64,000 bases of DNA from Phytophthora colocasiae (GCA_018806915.1 JAGKQI010000104.1:248001-312000); one strand, 5' to 3'. Positions 23,070 to 33,862 are shown, numbered from the stretch's first letter. The notes: generated by a model not told the origin, from the sequence alone. Numbers and translations: made by a program.

Positions 23070-24998
23070 ATGTGGATGAAGAGCGTGGCGTTGGCTGCGC
23101 TCCTGGCGGTGCAGGAGGCTAGCGCAGCCTTTTATGTGCCTGGTGTCGCCCCCGAGTCTTGGGCTGCGGGTGACGCTGTGCGCCTCAACGTGAACAAGAT
23201 CACGTCTACTAAGACGCTGGTGCCGTACGAGTACTATTACCTGCCGTTCTGCAAGCCCACGTCCACCAACGAGCAGCAGGAGAACTTGGGTGAGATCATG
23301 GCAGGTGACGCTATCATGGACTCCCTTTACAACATGCAGATGGAGAAGGATGCTATCTGTCAGGTGCTGTGCAAGCCCATGACGTACACGTCAGAACAGT
23401 CGCAGTCATTCATTGACATGATCAAGGATGAATACTACGTGCAGTGGGTGGTAGACAATCTCCCGGTGTTGTACCGTGACCCGACGGACTCTCAACAGGC
23501 TGGATCTTTCAAGCGTGGCTTTCCTGTGGGCGAAGTGGACGAGGACGGCAAGTATCTCCTATACAATCACGTACGCATCATTATCTCAGTTAATGCGGAT
23601 CCGTATGCCGAGGAAGATGGCGACGTGCCTAAGTGGCGCGTCGTTGGTTTCGAAGTGGTGCCTACTTCCATCAAACACAGCTACGAGAACGAGCCTATGG
23701 CTGGACAGGAATTGGACTCGGACACGTGCGGCAAGTTCGTCAACATTGAAGAGGTATCGCAGGGAAACTACCAGTACTTGAACCCAGAGGGTGAGACCAC
23801 GGTGCTGTACACGTACGACGTGCAGTTTGTCAAGTCTGATATCGTCTGGGAGGAGCGTTGGGACCGTATTATCAGCAGCAAGAGCGCGAACGATCAGATT
23901 CATTGGTTCTCCATTATCAACTCGCTAATGATCGTGCTGTTCCTGACCGGTATGATTGCTATGATCATGCTGCGCACGCTTCACCGTGATATCGCTCGCT
24001 ATAACGAGGTGCAAACCACGGAAGAGGCGCAGGAGGAATCTGGTTGGAAGCTTGTTCATGGTGACGTGTTCCGCCCGCCTCAACTTTCGCCCATGCTCTT
24101 TTCAGTGGTCGTGGGTACGGGTGTGCAGGTGTGTTGCATGAGCGCATCAACGATGGTTATTGCGCTGCTGGGTCTACTGTCGCCGGCTAACCGCGGTTCG
24201 CTTCTGACAACGCTGCTGCTGCTTTTCGTGTTCATGGGTAGTTTCGCTGGTTACAACTCGTCACGCACGTACAAGATGTTCAACGGCAAGGACTGGAAGA
24301 AGAACACGATTCTTACGGCCGTGCTGTATCCAGGTCTGCTCTTCGCGGTGTTTTTCCTGCTGAACTTGGTGCTGTGGGGAAAGTCTTCGTCTCAGGCTGT
24401 TCCGTTTGGAACGCTGTTCGCTTTGCTCGTCCTGTGGTTCGGCATTTCAGTCCCACTCGTTTTCCTCGGCAGCTACTTTGGCTTCAAAGCTGCTGCCATT
24501 GAGCAGCCCGTGCGTACGAACCAGATCGCTCGTCAGATCCCAGAACAAGTGTGGTACCTGTCCTCGCCTTTCAGCATCCTCGTGGGCGGTATCCTTCCGT
24601 TTGGCGCTGTGTTCATTGAGCTGTTCTTCATTATGTCGGCGCTGTGGTTGCACCAGATTTACTACGTGTTCGGCTTCCTGTTCATTGTGCTGTTAATCCT
24701 TGTGGCCACGTGCGCTGAAGTGACCGTTGTGATGTGCTACTTCCAGCTCTGCGCAGAAGACTACCGCTGGTGGTGGCGTTCGTTCCTCACCTCGGGATCT
24801 GCGGCCGTGTATCTGTTCCTGTATTCGTTCCTGTACTTCTTCACGAAGCTCAACATCACGGCCTTTGTGTCTGGTATCCTGTACTTCGGCTACATGTTCC
24901 TGATCTCGGTCACTTTCTTCTTCCTCACGGGTACCATCGGTTACTTCGCGTGCCTCTGGTTTACGCGCAAGATCTACAGCTCCATTAAGATCGACTAA
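23070..24998 (+). CDS. Transmembrane 9 superfamily protein (nonaspanin, TM9SF/EMP70)
   Basis: A single exon of 642 codons. A signal peptide (MWMKSVALAALLAVQEASA) is followed by the family's lumenal domain beginning FYVPGVAPESWAAGDAVRLNVNK, with YYYLPFCKP and CQVLC. About nine membrane segments follow from residue ~280 to the end, including LHRDIARYN after TM1, the SRTYKMF...DWKKNT loop and PRTNQIARQIPEQ-like VRTNQIARQIPEQVWYL. The protein ends YSSIKID, matching the KxD/E Golgi retention signal of the family. Length and order fit TM9SF2/4. These proteins sort membrane cargo in the Golgi and endosomes. A copy of its 3' end survives as a scar at 27720-27752. Confidence 0.95.
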   Translation: MWMKSVALAALLAVQEASAAFYVPGVAPESWAAGDAVRLNVNKITSTKTLVPYEYYYLPFCKPTSTNEQQENLGEIMAGDAIMDSLYNMQMEKDAICQVLCKPMTYTSEQSQSFIDMIKDEYYVQWVVDNLPVLYRDPTDSQQAGSFKRGFPVGEVDEDGKYLLYNHVRIIISVNADPYAEEDGDVPKWRVVGFEVVPTSIKHSYENEPMAGQELDSDTCGKFVNIEEVSQGNYQYLNPEGETTVLYTYDVQFVKSDIVWEERWDRIISSKSANDQIHWFSIINSLMIVLFLTGMIAMIMLRTLHRDIARYNEVQTTEEAQEESGWKLVHGDVFRPPQLSPMLFSVVVGTGVQVCCMSASTMVIALLGLLSPANRGSLLTTLLLLFVFMGSFAGYNSSRTYKMFNGKDWKKNTILTAVLYPGLLFAVFFLLNLVLWGKSSSQAVPFGTLFALLVLWFGISVPLVFLGSYFGFKAAAIEQPVRTNQIARQIPEQVWYLSSPFSILVGGILPFGAVFIELFFIMSALWLHQIYYVFGFLFIVLLILVATCAEVTVVMCYFQLCAEDYRWWWRSFLTSGSAAVYLFLYSFLYFFTKLNITAFVSGILYFGYMFLISVTFFFLTGTIGYFACLWFTRKIYSSIKID

Positions 24999-27600
24999 GA
25001 AGTCACCAGTTAGCAATTCAATGCCCCGCGGTGCGACGAAGCGTAATAGCGCGGGCAGCGAAGCGGCAAGGAAGGAGGCGATGTATTGGCTTGGAAGCAA
25101 TGGTAGCTTCCACCAGGAGCGAACTAGTGGCAGCCCATCATTTTCAAGCCGATGACGTCTTCTGCTGTGTGTAGAACAGAATACCTGGAAGCGGAAGATC
25201 AATAAATTTCATTTCGGTTTCAAAAAAAGCGAGCAGCAATGCTGCACATTCTCCAAAAAATACTTCTTGAGTGTCATTCCGCCACACCGACGATTTCCAG
25301 GATCACATCGTTCACGGTCATCAGCAAACGCCAATTAGTCCGACGCCAGTAACCAGCTTAGTAAAACAATCACAGACAAACGAACCTCTTCAATCAGCTT
25401 TTCAAGCTTCTCCTGCAACATTTGAGCGTATGAATCACTAACCCACAGAGAGTTTCGCGTTTCTGCTTCTTCAAGCGAAAAGATGCGTGTTTTCTTGCAA
25501 GAAATTCTTGCCAAGAATCATGGCTTCCGCCAACTCCTCTTCGGACTCAGTTTCGTCCTCGTCGACGATAGGCTCTTTCTTAATAGGCAACGGCGTAGCT
25601 GATTGTTCTTCTTGAAGAAAAGCGGATACAACTGCACCTGTCTGTGCGTTTAGGTCGAGCCGATATAACGCTAATTGTGCAGCTGCAGAGAGAGCAGGTT
25701 CGGCAACCTTAACTTTCTCTTCACCACTTGGGTTCACGTCAGTGTTTTCGAGGTTCGTTTCTTTGGCTGCTGAACGCTTTGCTGGTTTTGTCTTCTTCTT
25801 CGATGTGTGATTGCTCCGCGTATCGTCCTGAGTTCCCTGCTTCCACAGTTTATACTGCTCTTCATTTTGCTAGACAAAGATCAACACGAAAGAGATTGTC
25901 AGTTTAATCGAGAAGCACTACGTGCACAAATGGATTCTTACCATTGCTTCCATAGCCTTCTCAGACATCACTCTGTGATAAACCAATATCATATTTAGAT
26001 AAACAAACCATCGTGCTGTACCCTATACAACTACAAAACCTTACCGTGCACGAGTATCGATGAATGACCAGGCTTCATCGGGAACAAGGTCAGTTGGGCC
26101 AGCAGTGACATTAGCTAAGCTACTGCCGTCAGCGCGTCGTGTACTTGAAAGCTCTTTCATCTCAAAATTGTGCGCCAAAGCAGCATTCAGCCTCGCATTC
26201 GCCAACGTCAGTTCATATTGGTGCTCCACTGCGTTCTTTGTTGCTGCTCGGAAGAACTTGGCCGCGCGATCGTTGGATTGACCGCTAACAGCATTCACCA
26301 GACTGATCTCCACGTCTTCCTTGGACGTAAGGTTAATGGCCTTACTTCGGCGATACTTCCGTTGGGGTTCGTCTTCGTGTTCTCCCATTGTTTCTGCAAC
26401 TTCGGAGGCTTTATTCTCCAGTGAACTGCCAAGCTGGTGCCCACTGCCTGTGATTTTCCGTTTCGTTGGCACTTTTCTCTTCGCTTTTGTCGGTGGATTC
26501 AGTGTGTGCACTCCGACATTTGGTGTTTTCAATGGGGTTTTCTTTGCGGCTGCTCGTTTCGGTCTCCCTGTTGTTTTCTTCGTAGTAGTAGTCCCTTGTA
26601 CTGGGGCTACAGCACCGGAGTTCATATCCACCACCACCGTGTCATTGGCCTCGAAAACGGATTTGACGAGTGCAGAGTCATCCACTTCCACCGGCCGAGG
26701 AGGGAAACCTCTTCGAACTACAGCACGTCACAACAAATTAATTATCTCCTCCAGACAACTACAGTAGTGACAGTCTCTGGATACGCATATTACATGTCGG
26801 AGATTCTTTCGCTGTCAGACTTAGCTCCTTGGCTGCAAGTTCTGCGGAAACAAAACTTTTAAGTACACGCAGACACGAGCGTTGAGAGCAACACCAGCTC
26901 CACGTACCCGAGAACGTCTTGAAGCTAGCCTCTGGGTCGATTTTCAGCACTTTCTGCTCGATCCGAGACCCTCGCAAATGTTTGGTTGGTTGTGATTGCT
27001 TGCCTAACGACTTGTTCCATCCTAAAGGACGCTTTGGTTCTACGATAGCATGGGGAGACTTGTCGCCGAAGATATTAAACCATTCACTCTCGAACGTCTC
27101 CTTGGCGTCTTGAGCCCACGCAGTCAGATCCACAGAAGACTGTTTACTCCTCCAGTAGTTATACCCGTGGCGGGCACTCTTGGCGGCGCAGCCGGTGATA
27201 TCCTCGCAGATTTCAAAGGGCACAGGATACTCCAAAGACCGGAGCTTGTGGATATAAATCCACATTGCGTCCCGCTGATCGCCACTGAGTTTACCCCCGT
27301 AGCACCAAAGACCATTTGTGCGGTTATACTCAGCGGTCTGAAGGTATTTCGTCCGGGCAGTCCTTTTACGAGCAGCTTCACGACGTCTCTCGTCGCTGGT
27401 GGGGGTCCTGTTGACCGATACCCAAAGCTTCCGAAGAGCGTCTGCACGAACACTAGCTTCTTCATCCCCCTCGAGCGGAGTTAGCACCAGGGTTATAGCT
27501 CTCAGTAACAGCGACTGCGTCGGGAAGAGTGCCTGGATCTCCGGAAACACCTCCCGAAGGCGGTCACCTCTATCGATTATCGTCCGAAAGTCCATTTTCG
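24940..27600. repeat. Tandem segmental duplication, unit B
   Basis: From the end of the TM9SF gene through gene B on the minus strand. It matches 27720-30222 in the same order: TM9SF 3' end, then tcaataaatttcatttcgg (25198-25217 and 27788-27806), then the unrecognised gene. Similarity is patchy with indels in the left third and almost perfect in 26122-26950. Confidence 0.8.
25471..27595 (-). CDS. Unrecognised duplicated gene, copy B (full N-terminus, C-terminal finger lost)
   Basis: Five exons on the minus strand: 27595-26908, 26841-26794, 26717-26045, 25972-25942 and 25869-25471, open throughout (612 residues). All borders are GT-AG and phases agree with copy A. Exon 1 encodes a 229-residue N-terminal domain (starts MDFRTIIDRGDRLREV) absent from copy A; I do not recognise it. 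Exon 3 has an AT-hook-like basic stretch (TTGRPKRAAAKKTPLK). Relative to copy A it lacks 66 codons in exon 3 (in-frame), and in exon 5 a frameshift after the acidic DEDETESEEE run replaces the Cys-finger with a short unrelated tail. Probably nuclear by composition. Whether it is expressed or a decaying copy cannot be told. Confidence 0.6.
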
Positions 27601-27719
27601 CTTTAGAGAAAACTGTTCTTTTCGTGATAAAAGTTTGTTGAGAAAAGACTGCATCAACATCGAAAGCTTTGATCGCCGAAGCGGAAATGGTGCATCGATC
27701 GCTTACTTGTTCTTCATGG

Positions 27720-27752
27720 GTACTTTGCGTGCCTCTGGTTTACGAGCAAGAT
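27720..27752 (+). pseudogene. Relic of TM9SF 3' end (duplication scar)
   Basis: The 33 bases from gtactttgcgtgcctctggt to gcaagatctt match the last coding bases of the TM9SF gene (about 24943-24974) with few changes, including the codons for FACLWFTRKI. It marks the left edge of duplication unit A and shows that the duplicated segment began inside the TM9SF 3' end. Confidence 0.75.
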
Positions 27753-30222
27753 CTTGTAGATCTTGTGAGTCCTGAAAGCGGAGGAGCAATAAATTTCATT
27801 TCGGCTCCGAAAGTGAGCAACAACGTTGCATTTTCCATAAACAAATGTTTCACCAAAGAACTACAGAGTCTTAGAGTGTGCGCCATTCTGCCAGCCAAGG
27901 GTGTTTCTCCACAAGCGCTTTAGCACTGGTCTGCCAGGAGTTAACCACTTCAAGAGAAACATCAGCTGAACCACCAACAGCTTCGACAATCAAGTCGCTC
28001 GGTGTGGTGATCAAATCAGCAGGTGTTCCAAGCTTCTGCACCTCGAGTCGCTCAGCTACTTCAGCCTCACCGACGATTTCCAGAATCATGTCATTCACCT
28101 CATCGAGACGCGCCTGCCGTAGGTCATCATCAATTAGCACCAATTAGTCCGATGCCAGTAAAACAACAATCACAGACAAACGAACCTCTTCAATCAGCTT
28201 TTCAAGCTTCTCCTGAACCGTCTGAGTGGATGGATTCAAAGGATCCACAAGGGCATGCATGGTAGAACCCACAGAAGCGTCTGCCAGCTCTTGTCGAGTG
28301 GTGACTGAAACCTTTCGCAGATATTCAGCAATTGACACTCCAGTGATCTGAGCAACTTCATCGTCGACAGCATCACACCCGCCGCTACGCCCTGCTCCAG
28401 CCAAACTGCTACAAGTCCACGGATCTTGGTCGAGCTCTGCGTTTTCTGCCTCTTCGGGTGACAAGATGCGTGCTTTCTTGCAAGCATCACAATACACCGT
28501 AGTGGCTTCCTCCACCTCCTCCTCGGACTCAGTTTCGTCCTCGTCGACGAGAGCCTCTTTCTTGACAGGCAACGGCGTAGCTGATTTTTCATCTAGAAGA
28601 AAAGCGGATACAACTGCACTTGTCTGTGCGTTTCGATCGAGCCGAGATAGCGCTGCTTGTGCAGCTGCACTACGCAGGGTGTTGGGGGTCGCTTCCTTCG
28701 CAGAGAGAGCAGGAGTCTGTGTTGGCGGTGCACGCTTTGGCTCTGCAATTTTTGCATCCTCTTCTCCACTCGAATCCACGCTAATGACTTCAGGCTTCGT
28801 CTCCTTGGCTGCTGAACGCTTGGCTGGGTCGGCTACCTTCTTGCTGTCTGGATTTGAAGAAGACGTACGGGTGTTCCCCGTATCGCTCTGCTTCCCTTGC
28901 TTCCACAGTTTATACTGCTCTTCATTTTGCTGCACACAGATCAACACGATATAGATCATCAATTCAATTGAGAAACACAACATCAAAACTGACGGGGCTG
29001 ACTGTTACCTTTGCTTCCATAGCCTTCTCAGACATCACTCTGTAGCGAAACAGCACATGATCAGTCAGTCACGGTTAACCTTCGTGTTATAATACAAAAT
29101 TACAGGACAAGACACTCACCGCGCACGAGTATCAATGAACGACCAGTCTTCATCTGGTACAAGGTCAGCTAGGCCAGCAGCGACATCTCCATCGTACAAA
29201 CGTGCAATACTCCAAAACACCCGAATAGATACTTGGGCCATATTGAACGGCTTGAGCATCTCACGGCCAGTTTCACCACCTGACAGCAACACGTACTTCA
29301 AAATTGCCTGGAGTTCATCCGCCTTCAGTAAATCAACCGTTTCTTCCTTCCACTTGCGCGACGTCTCCTTGAATCGCACATGGAGCTTAGCAGCACTGCC
29401 GTCAGCGCGTCGTGTACTTGAAAGCTCTTTCATCTCAAAATTGTGCGCCAAAGCAGCATTCAGCCTCGCATTCGCCAACGTCAGTTCATATTGGTGCTCC
29501 ACTGCGTTCTTTGTTGCTGCTCGGAAGAACTTGGCCGCGCGATCGTTGGATTGACCGCTAACAGCATTCACCAGACTGATCTCCACGTCTTCCTTGGACG
29601 TAAGGTTAATGGCCTTACTTCGGCGATACTTCCGTTGGGGTTCGTCTTCGTGTTCTCCCATTGTTTCTGCAACTTCGGAGGCTTTATTCTCCAGTGAACT
29701 GCCAAGCTGGTGCCCACTGCCTGTGATTTTCCGTTTCGTTGGCACTTTTCTCTTCGCTTTTGTCGGTGGATTCAGTGTGTGCACTCCGACATTTGGTGTT
29801 TTCAATGGGGTTTTCTTTGCGGCTGCTCGTTTCGGTCTCCCTGTTGTTTTCTTCGTAGTAGTAGTCCCTTGTACTGGGGCTACAGCACCGGAGTTCATAT
29901 CCACCACCACCGTGTCATTGGCCTCGAAAACGGATTTGACGAGTGCAGAGTCATCCACTTCCACCGGCCGAGGAGGGAAACCTCTTCGAACTACAGCACG
30001 TCACAACAAATTAATTATCTCCTCCAGACAACTACAGTAGTGACAGTCTCTGGATACGCATATTACATGTCGGTGATTCTTTCGCTGTCAGACTTAGCTC
30101 CTTGGCTGCAAGTTCTGCGGAAACAAACTTTTAAGTACACACAGACACGAGCGTTGAGAGCAACACCAGCTCCACGTACCCGAGAACGTCTTGAAGCTAG
30201 CCTCTGGGTCGATTTTCAGCAC
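27720..30222. repeat. Tandem segmental duplication, unit A
   Basis: Second copy of the segment at 24940-27600. It begins with the TM9SF scar and ends within the first exon of gene A at 30222, where similarity to copy B stops abruptly. Confidence 0.8.
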
Positions 30223-30264
30223 CACTTGCTTGCCGCGAGACCCTCGCAAACGGATGCTCCACAT
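27871..30264 (-). CDS. Unrecognised duplicated gene, copy A (with CW-like zinc finger)
   Basis: Six exons on the minus strand: 30264-30180, 30114-30067, 29990-29120, 29039-29009, 28929-28186 and 28113-27871, all phases consistent, 673 residues. It starts at ATG 30264 with 28 residues instead of the 229-residue N-terminus of copy B. Then come an AT-hook-like GRPKRAAAKKTPLK, a helical region, an acidic stretch, and a Cys-motif at about 491-535: YCDACKKARIL, later WTC and GGCDAVDDE. This spacing resembles the CW-type zinc finger (C-x2-C...W-x-C...C), a domain known to read methylated H3K4. The C-terminus is helical. A chromatin role is inference. The last acceptor (CGGCAG) and the GTTCGT donor of intron 5 are the weakest borders. 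Confidence 0.65.
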
Positions 30265-30382
30265 GGTACATCTACGAGTGCCGAACCGAAAATTCTTAGA
30301 ACGTTTTTTTCGGCACCAGTAAAAATTACAATACCAGCTGAAAATCCCAACTATTAATTTCATTCTTGAATTGAAGACGAAG

Positions 30383-32590
30383 ATGGCAAACGCAAATTGG
30401 CAGGAGGCGATGGCGAGCGAGACGGACGCTTTCAAGAAGGAATGGATGGCGCTAGAACGCCGTTATCATCTGCAACTGATCAGTGAAGACGCCGCAACGC
30501 AAGACAAACAAGTGCGCTTGTTCTTGAGCCTGTCCGATCCAAAACTGCCTACGAGACTGAAAGGCCAAGTGGAACTACAGATGATTCTGCCCGGGAAATA
30601 CCCGATGGAAGCTGTTCACGTGAATTTTACACAGTGGAGTAGTCGTTTATCACAAGAACAAATTATAGCGCTGAATACGGCGGTAAGTGCACGAGCTCAG
30701 CAGTTATGCGGAAGTTTCTCCTTGAGGAAGCTGTTGACCTGGATCGATAACAATTTCTGGAGGACGATTGCACCCTTGGAGGAAGATCTGGAGGTACAGC
30801 AAGGAGATAATGAGACTATTACTGAGGAGCCTAAGGCTGACAATGCGGCTGTACCAAGCGAGAAGAAACCGAAGAGGAGACGTGGTCAGCGACCTTGCCG
30901 CTTCTTCGCCCGAGGCAACTGCAGAGATGGAGAAAAATGCAAGTTCTCACACAATGTGAATAAAGTCAAGATGGAGGAAGGTGATGAGAATTCTGGAGTT
31001 ACTGATACAGATGCTGTCCGGGAGGCTGACCCAGCACAACCGCCTGAGACTGAACCAGCAACAGAACCGAAGAAAAAGAAGAAGCTCCGTCTTCGTAAAT
31101 GCAAGTTTTTTGCACAAAATAAGTGTCGCGACGGAGATAAGTGCAAGTTTTCACACGAGGTCAAGAATACTGGAGAAAATGCCAAAGGACAGAAGCTAGA
31201 GGCTGGAGTTTCACCTCGCGCAGTCGTCGTACAACTGGGTTTATCACCTGTACGGAAAGATGCAGCTACAGCAGTGGAAAGTGTGAAGAGTACCGCAGTG
31301 CCCTCTTATAGCGTCAATAGTGAAACGAAGCATGAAGACAGCGACGTGTGGTCTGAAACGCAGCAGCGAGCACTCGATCTGGCGTTGAAGAAGTACCCAG
31401 CCTCAATGGATAAGCTGGAGCGCTGGACCAGCATTGCCAACGAGGTCGATGGTCGATCTTTGAATGAATGTATTGATCGCTTCAAGATGTTGTGTGAGTT
31501 GGTGCAGCGTGGTGTGGATCCGACCACCGTTCCTGTATCACAGGAAGAGGAGAAGGAGGAAGAAGCAGCGCTGGAACAAACTGAAATCGAAGATCGCGTT
31601 CAAAATGCAAGCATTATATCTGCGGATAAGCGCATTACCATTGAAACTGAGCTCGGAGTGAAGGGTACTCCAATCTGCCTCGACGATCTGTTCCTGCACG
31701 AAGTTGGTACACTTGTTGCACAACAACTTGTGTGTCAGGTCCAGTGTGCTAACTGCCCGCTCACTTTCGACGCCGTTTTGCGTTTGGACTCACCAGAAAT
31801 CCAGAAGTGGTGCCCTCGTTGCAGTGTGCTCCATCATGTGCTAATGCGGCCACTGTTCGCCCATTCGCAGAGCAATGTACTAGCTGTTGTAGACACCGAG
31901 AATTGTGCCGTTGTCGACGTTCTCCCCACCGATGTCTTGGCTACTTGCTTGGAGTGTGGATGTGAAGCATTACTGGAGAGGGTAAGACCGAGGCAGCGAT
32001 CAGAACAAGCGTGCTTCTCTTGCCACGTCAAGCTTGCAGTGATGGCAAAGCGCTTCGTGGCAGGTCAAGTGGATGGGACAAGCGCAACACGAAGCACCTC
32101 GCCGGACGCGTCAGCAGAAAAGAGTGCAAAAAGTCGCAAGAAAGGAGGCAAGCAAGTCTCCGAGACATTTGTGTTGGGGCAACCACTACCTCGTAATGGA
32201 GCGTGTGACCACTACAAACACTCGCTACGTTGGTTTCGATTCCAGTGTTGTGGCAAGGCTTTCCCATGCGATGTTTGCCACGATTCAAGTGATTGCCCTG
32301 AAGCTAACTTGGGGAAATTTGCTAGTCGGATGATATGTGGTCTGTGCTCGAAGGAACAATCTAGCTCGGTTAAGGTGTGCTCCTGTGGCAACGACGTCGC
32401 ATCGAAAAGGACGACCTCCCGTCATTGGGAAGGTGGTTCTGGTTGCCGGGATTCTTTGCAGATGTCCCGATGGGATAAGCAAAAGTATCGTGGACAGAAC
32501 AAGACAGAAAGCAAGAAGTTCAAGCGTGTTGGTGCTGAAGCCAAGAGACGCCGAGAAAACGCGAGAGCTGTTGACCAGGTGCAGCCGTAA
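30383..32590 (+). CDS. RWD / CCCH / SANT / CHY zinc-finger protein
   Basis: A single exon of 735 residues, starting at the ATG at 30383; an upstream in-frame TTG is not needed. Domains in order: RWD-like (about 5-128); two CCCH fingers (C172, C180, C186, H190 and C240, C248, C254, H258, each C-x7-C-x5-C-x3-H) in the same context FF(A)xxxCRDGxKCKFSH; a SANT/Myb-like domain (about 321-372, WSETQQRALDLALKKYP...RFKML); a Cys-rich middle with repeated CxxC pairs; and a CHY-type zinc finger (608-~690, CDHYKHSLRWFRFQCCGKAF). CCCH fingers usually bind RNA and CHY fingers occur in ubiquitin-ligase and mitochondrial-import-related proteins. The whole architecture suggests an RNA-linked or ubiquitin-linked regulator; no precise function can be given. 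An initiator-like TTTCATTCTTGAATTG lies at 30358-30373. Confidence 0.85.
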   Translation: MANANWQEAMASETDAFKKEWMALERRYHLQLISEDAATQDKQVRLFLSLSDPKLPTRLKGQVELQMILPGKYPMEAVHVNFTQWSSRLSQEQIIALNTAVSARAQQLCGSFSLRKLLTWIDNNFWRTIAPLEEDLEVQQGDNETITEEPKADNAAVPSEKKPKRRRGQRPCRFFARGNCRDGEKCKFSHNVNKVKMEEGDENSGVTDTDAVREADPAQPPETEPATEPKKKKKLRLRKCKFFAQNKCRDGDKCKFSHEVKNTGENAKGQKLEAGVSPRAVVVQLGLSPVRKDAATAVESVKSTAVPSYSVNSETKHEDSDVWSETQQRALDLALKKYPASMDKLERWTSIANEVDGRSLNECIDRFKMLCELVQRGVDPTTVPVSQEEEKEEEAALEQTEIEDRVQNASIISADKRITIETELGVKGTPICLDDLFLHEVGTLVAQQLVCQVQCANCPLTFDAVLRLDSPEIQKWCPRCSVLHHVLMRPLFAHSQSNVLAVVDTENCAVVDVLPTDVLATCLECGCEALLERVRPRQRSEQACFSCHVKLAVMAKRFVAGQVDGTSATRSTSPDASAEKSAKSRKKGGKQVSETFVLGQPLPRNGACDHYKHSLRWFRFQCCGKAFPCDVCHDSSDCPEANLGKFASRMICGLCSKEQSSSVKVCSCGNDVASKRTTSRHWEGGSGCRDSLQMSRWDKQKYRGQNKTESKKFKRVGAEAKRRRENARAVDQVQP

Positions 32591-33600
32591 AGTGGAGAAC
32601 AACACTGGAATGTATTCCAATTTCTAGCATGACACTAATGCACGGCGCGCTGGAGAAGAAACCGTTAGAGATTCTGGAGGCGAAGTCTGACAGACAATTG
32701 AGTTCATAAGAGCCACGCTCTTCGATGCGCGTGGTTATCTCTTATTGTTGCTGTACAGGCTACCCCAAAGCCGAAACTGTTCTAGTTTTCAAGGACGAGC
32801 TCAAGAGAAACAAAACTTGTACGAGTATAATGAACACGTTGTGCAACTTTGAAAGTGTATTTTTGCTCTTACGTTCCAGCAGTACCCAGAGTACGTGATA
32901 AGATGCATTGGACGAACGCAATCCTTACCAATTGCTTCCCTTGACGCACTTACCGGTGTTGCAGTAAGGTAAAAAATCAAATATGGGCCGAGATAAAAGA
33001 TGCTCGAATTACTCGGCATCTACTTATGCGTTGATAAAAAGTGAGACAGTTTCTGAAACGTCGCAAACCAGAGATTTTTTCTCAATTTTTTGTAGTAGCA
33101 GACCAATGAAATTAAGCTCATGCCCGTGGAGAAGAAAAAAATCGACTTAATCAGTTTACGGCCGAATTTAGTCTTGCTTTCAGTATTGAAAGCGCTGAGT
33201 GAGTGTCATTTTTGTGACCATTTGAGGTTTGGGTTATTCACCCTCACCTTTTATATTTCCACTTGTGATCAAGTTTCGACGGAAATTAACTTACGGAGGA
33301 CAAACAGTAAAAGTCAAGTGACTGGCCAACAATAGAAGCCCCTGCCGAAGAAGCCGACAAAGCGTAAACGAGTCGCAGTTGGGGGGAGGCTGTTTACCCA
33401 TGAAGTGCTCCAGGAACTTGCTGAGGCTGGCATCAAAAACCAAGTCGTCTAAGAAAGCTGTTACTACAACTGCAGGTAAAGGTGTAGAAGAGTACATGTA
33501 GCGCATATCACTTGTTCAGCTGTATTCTAAACAACAAAATGTTAGTCGAGTGTCTTGCACAGTGAGGTTGAATAGATGCTTTACTTACCAAATCAGTGCG
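32591..33600. other. Intergenic, no gene recognised
   Basis: About 1 kb, AT-rich. A 38-codon open stretch at about 33337-33453 (starting KPLPKKPTKRKRVAV) is bounded by stops and may be a relic of a coding exon. Nothing else is supported. Confidence 0.4.
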
Positions 33601-33722
33601 GAGAATTAACGGGACTTGAACCCGCGACAACCCTGCTCCCATAATGGGCCCTCAATAAGCTCGCCGCCAACCAGGTAGGCGGCTGATCTGTCATCGCCTG
33701 GAGCCATGACACCTCGCGCCAA
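33601..33722 (-). repeat. tRNA-like SINE candidate
   Basis: Read on the minus strand, this ~120-bp segment contains a perfect pol III B box (GGTTCAAGTCC, 33612-33622) inside a T-arm-like hairpin (GCGGG TTCAAGT CCCGT). The rest does not fold as a tRNA: no 5' acceptor strand pairs with the 3' side and the D- and anticodon-arm spacing is wrong. tRNA-derived SINEs are known from Phytophthora infestans, so this is most likely a SINE head. I found no clear target duplication. Confidence 0.5.
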
Positions 33723-33862
33723 ATTTACAAATTTAATTTTTGAAGGTATTCGTATTTAGTGTGTTTTAGCCAATAAAGTACTTGCTCTGTGAAAAACTTC
33801 ACGTGATTGGCAGTTAAAATACGGCCCTAAATTGGTTGATGGCCCTAAATTGATGATTTACC

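Noticed and set aside
24693..25202. 169-codon minus-strand ORF over the TM9SF 3' end
   Set aside because: Antisense to conserved coding sequence and without domains.
33601..33722. Functional tRNA gene
   Set aside because: B box and T-arm are good but no acceptor stem, anticodon arm or D-arm of tRNA size can be formed.
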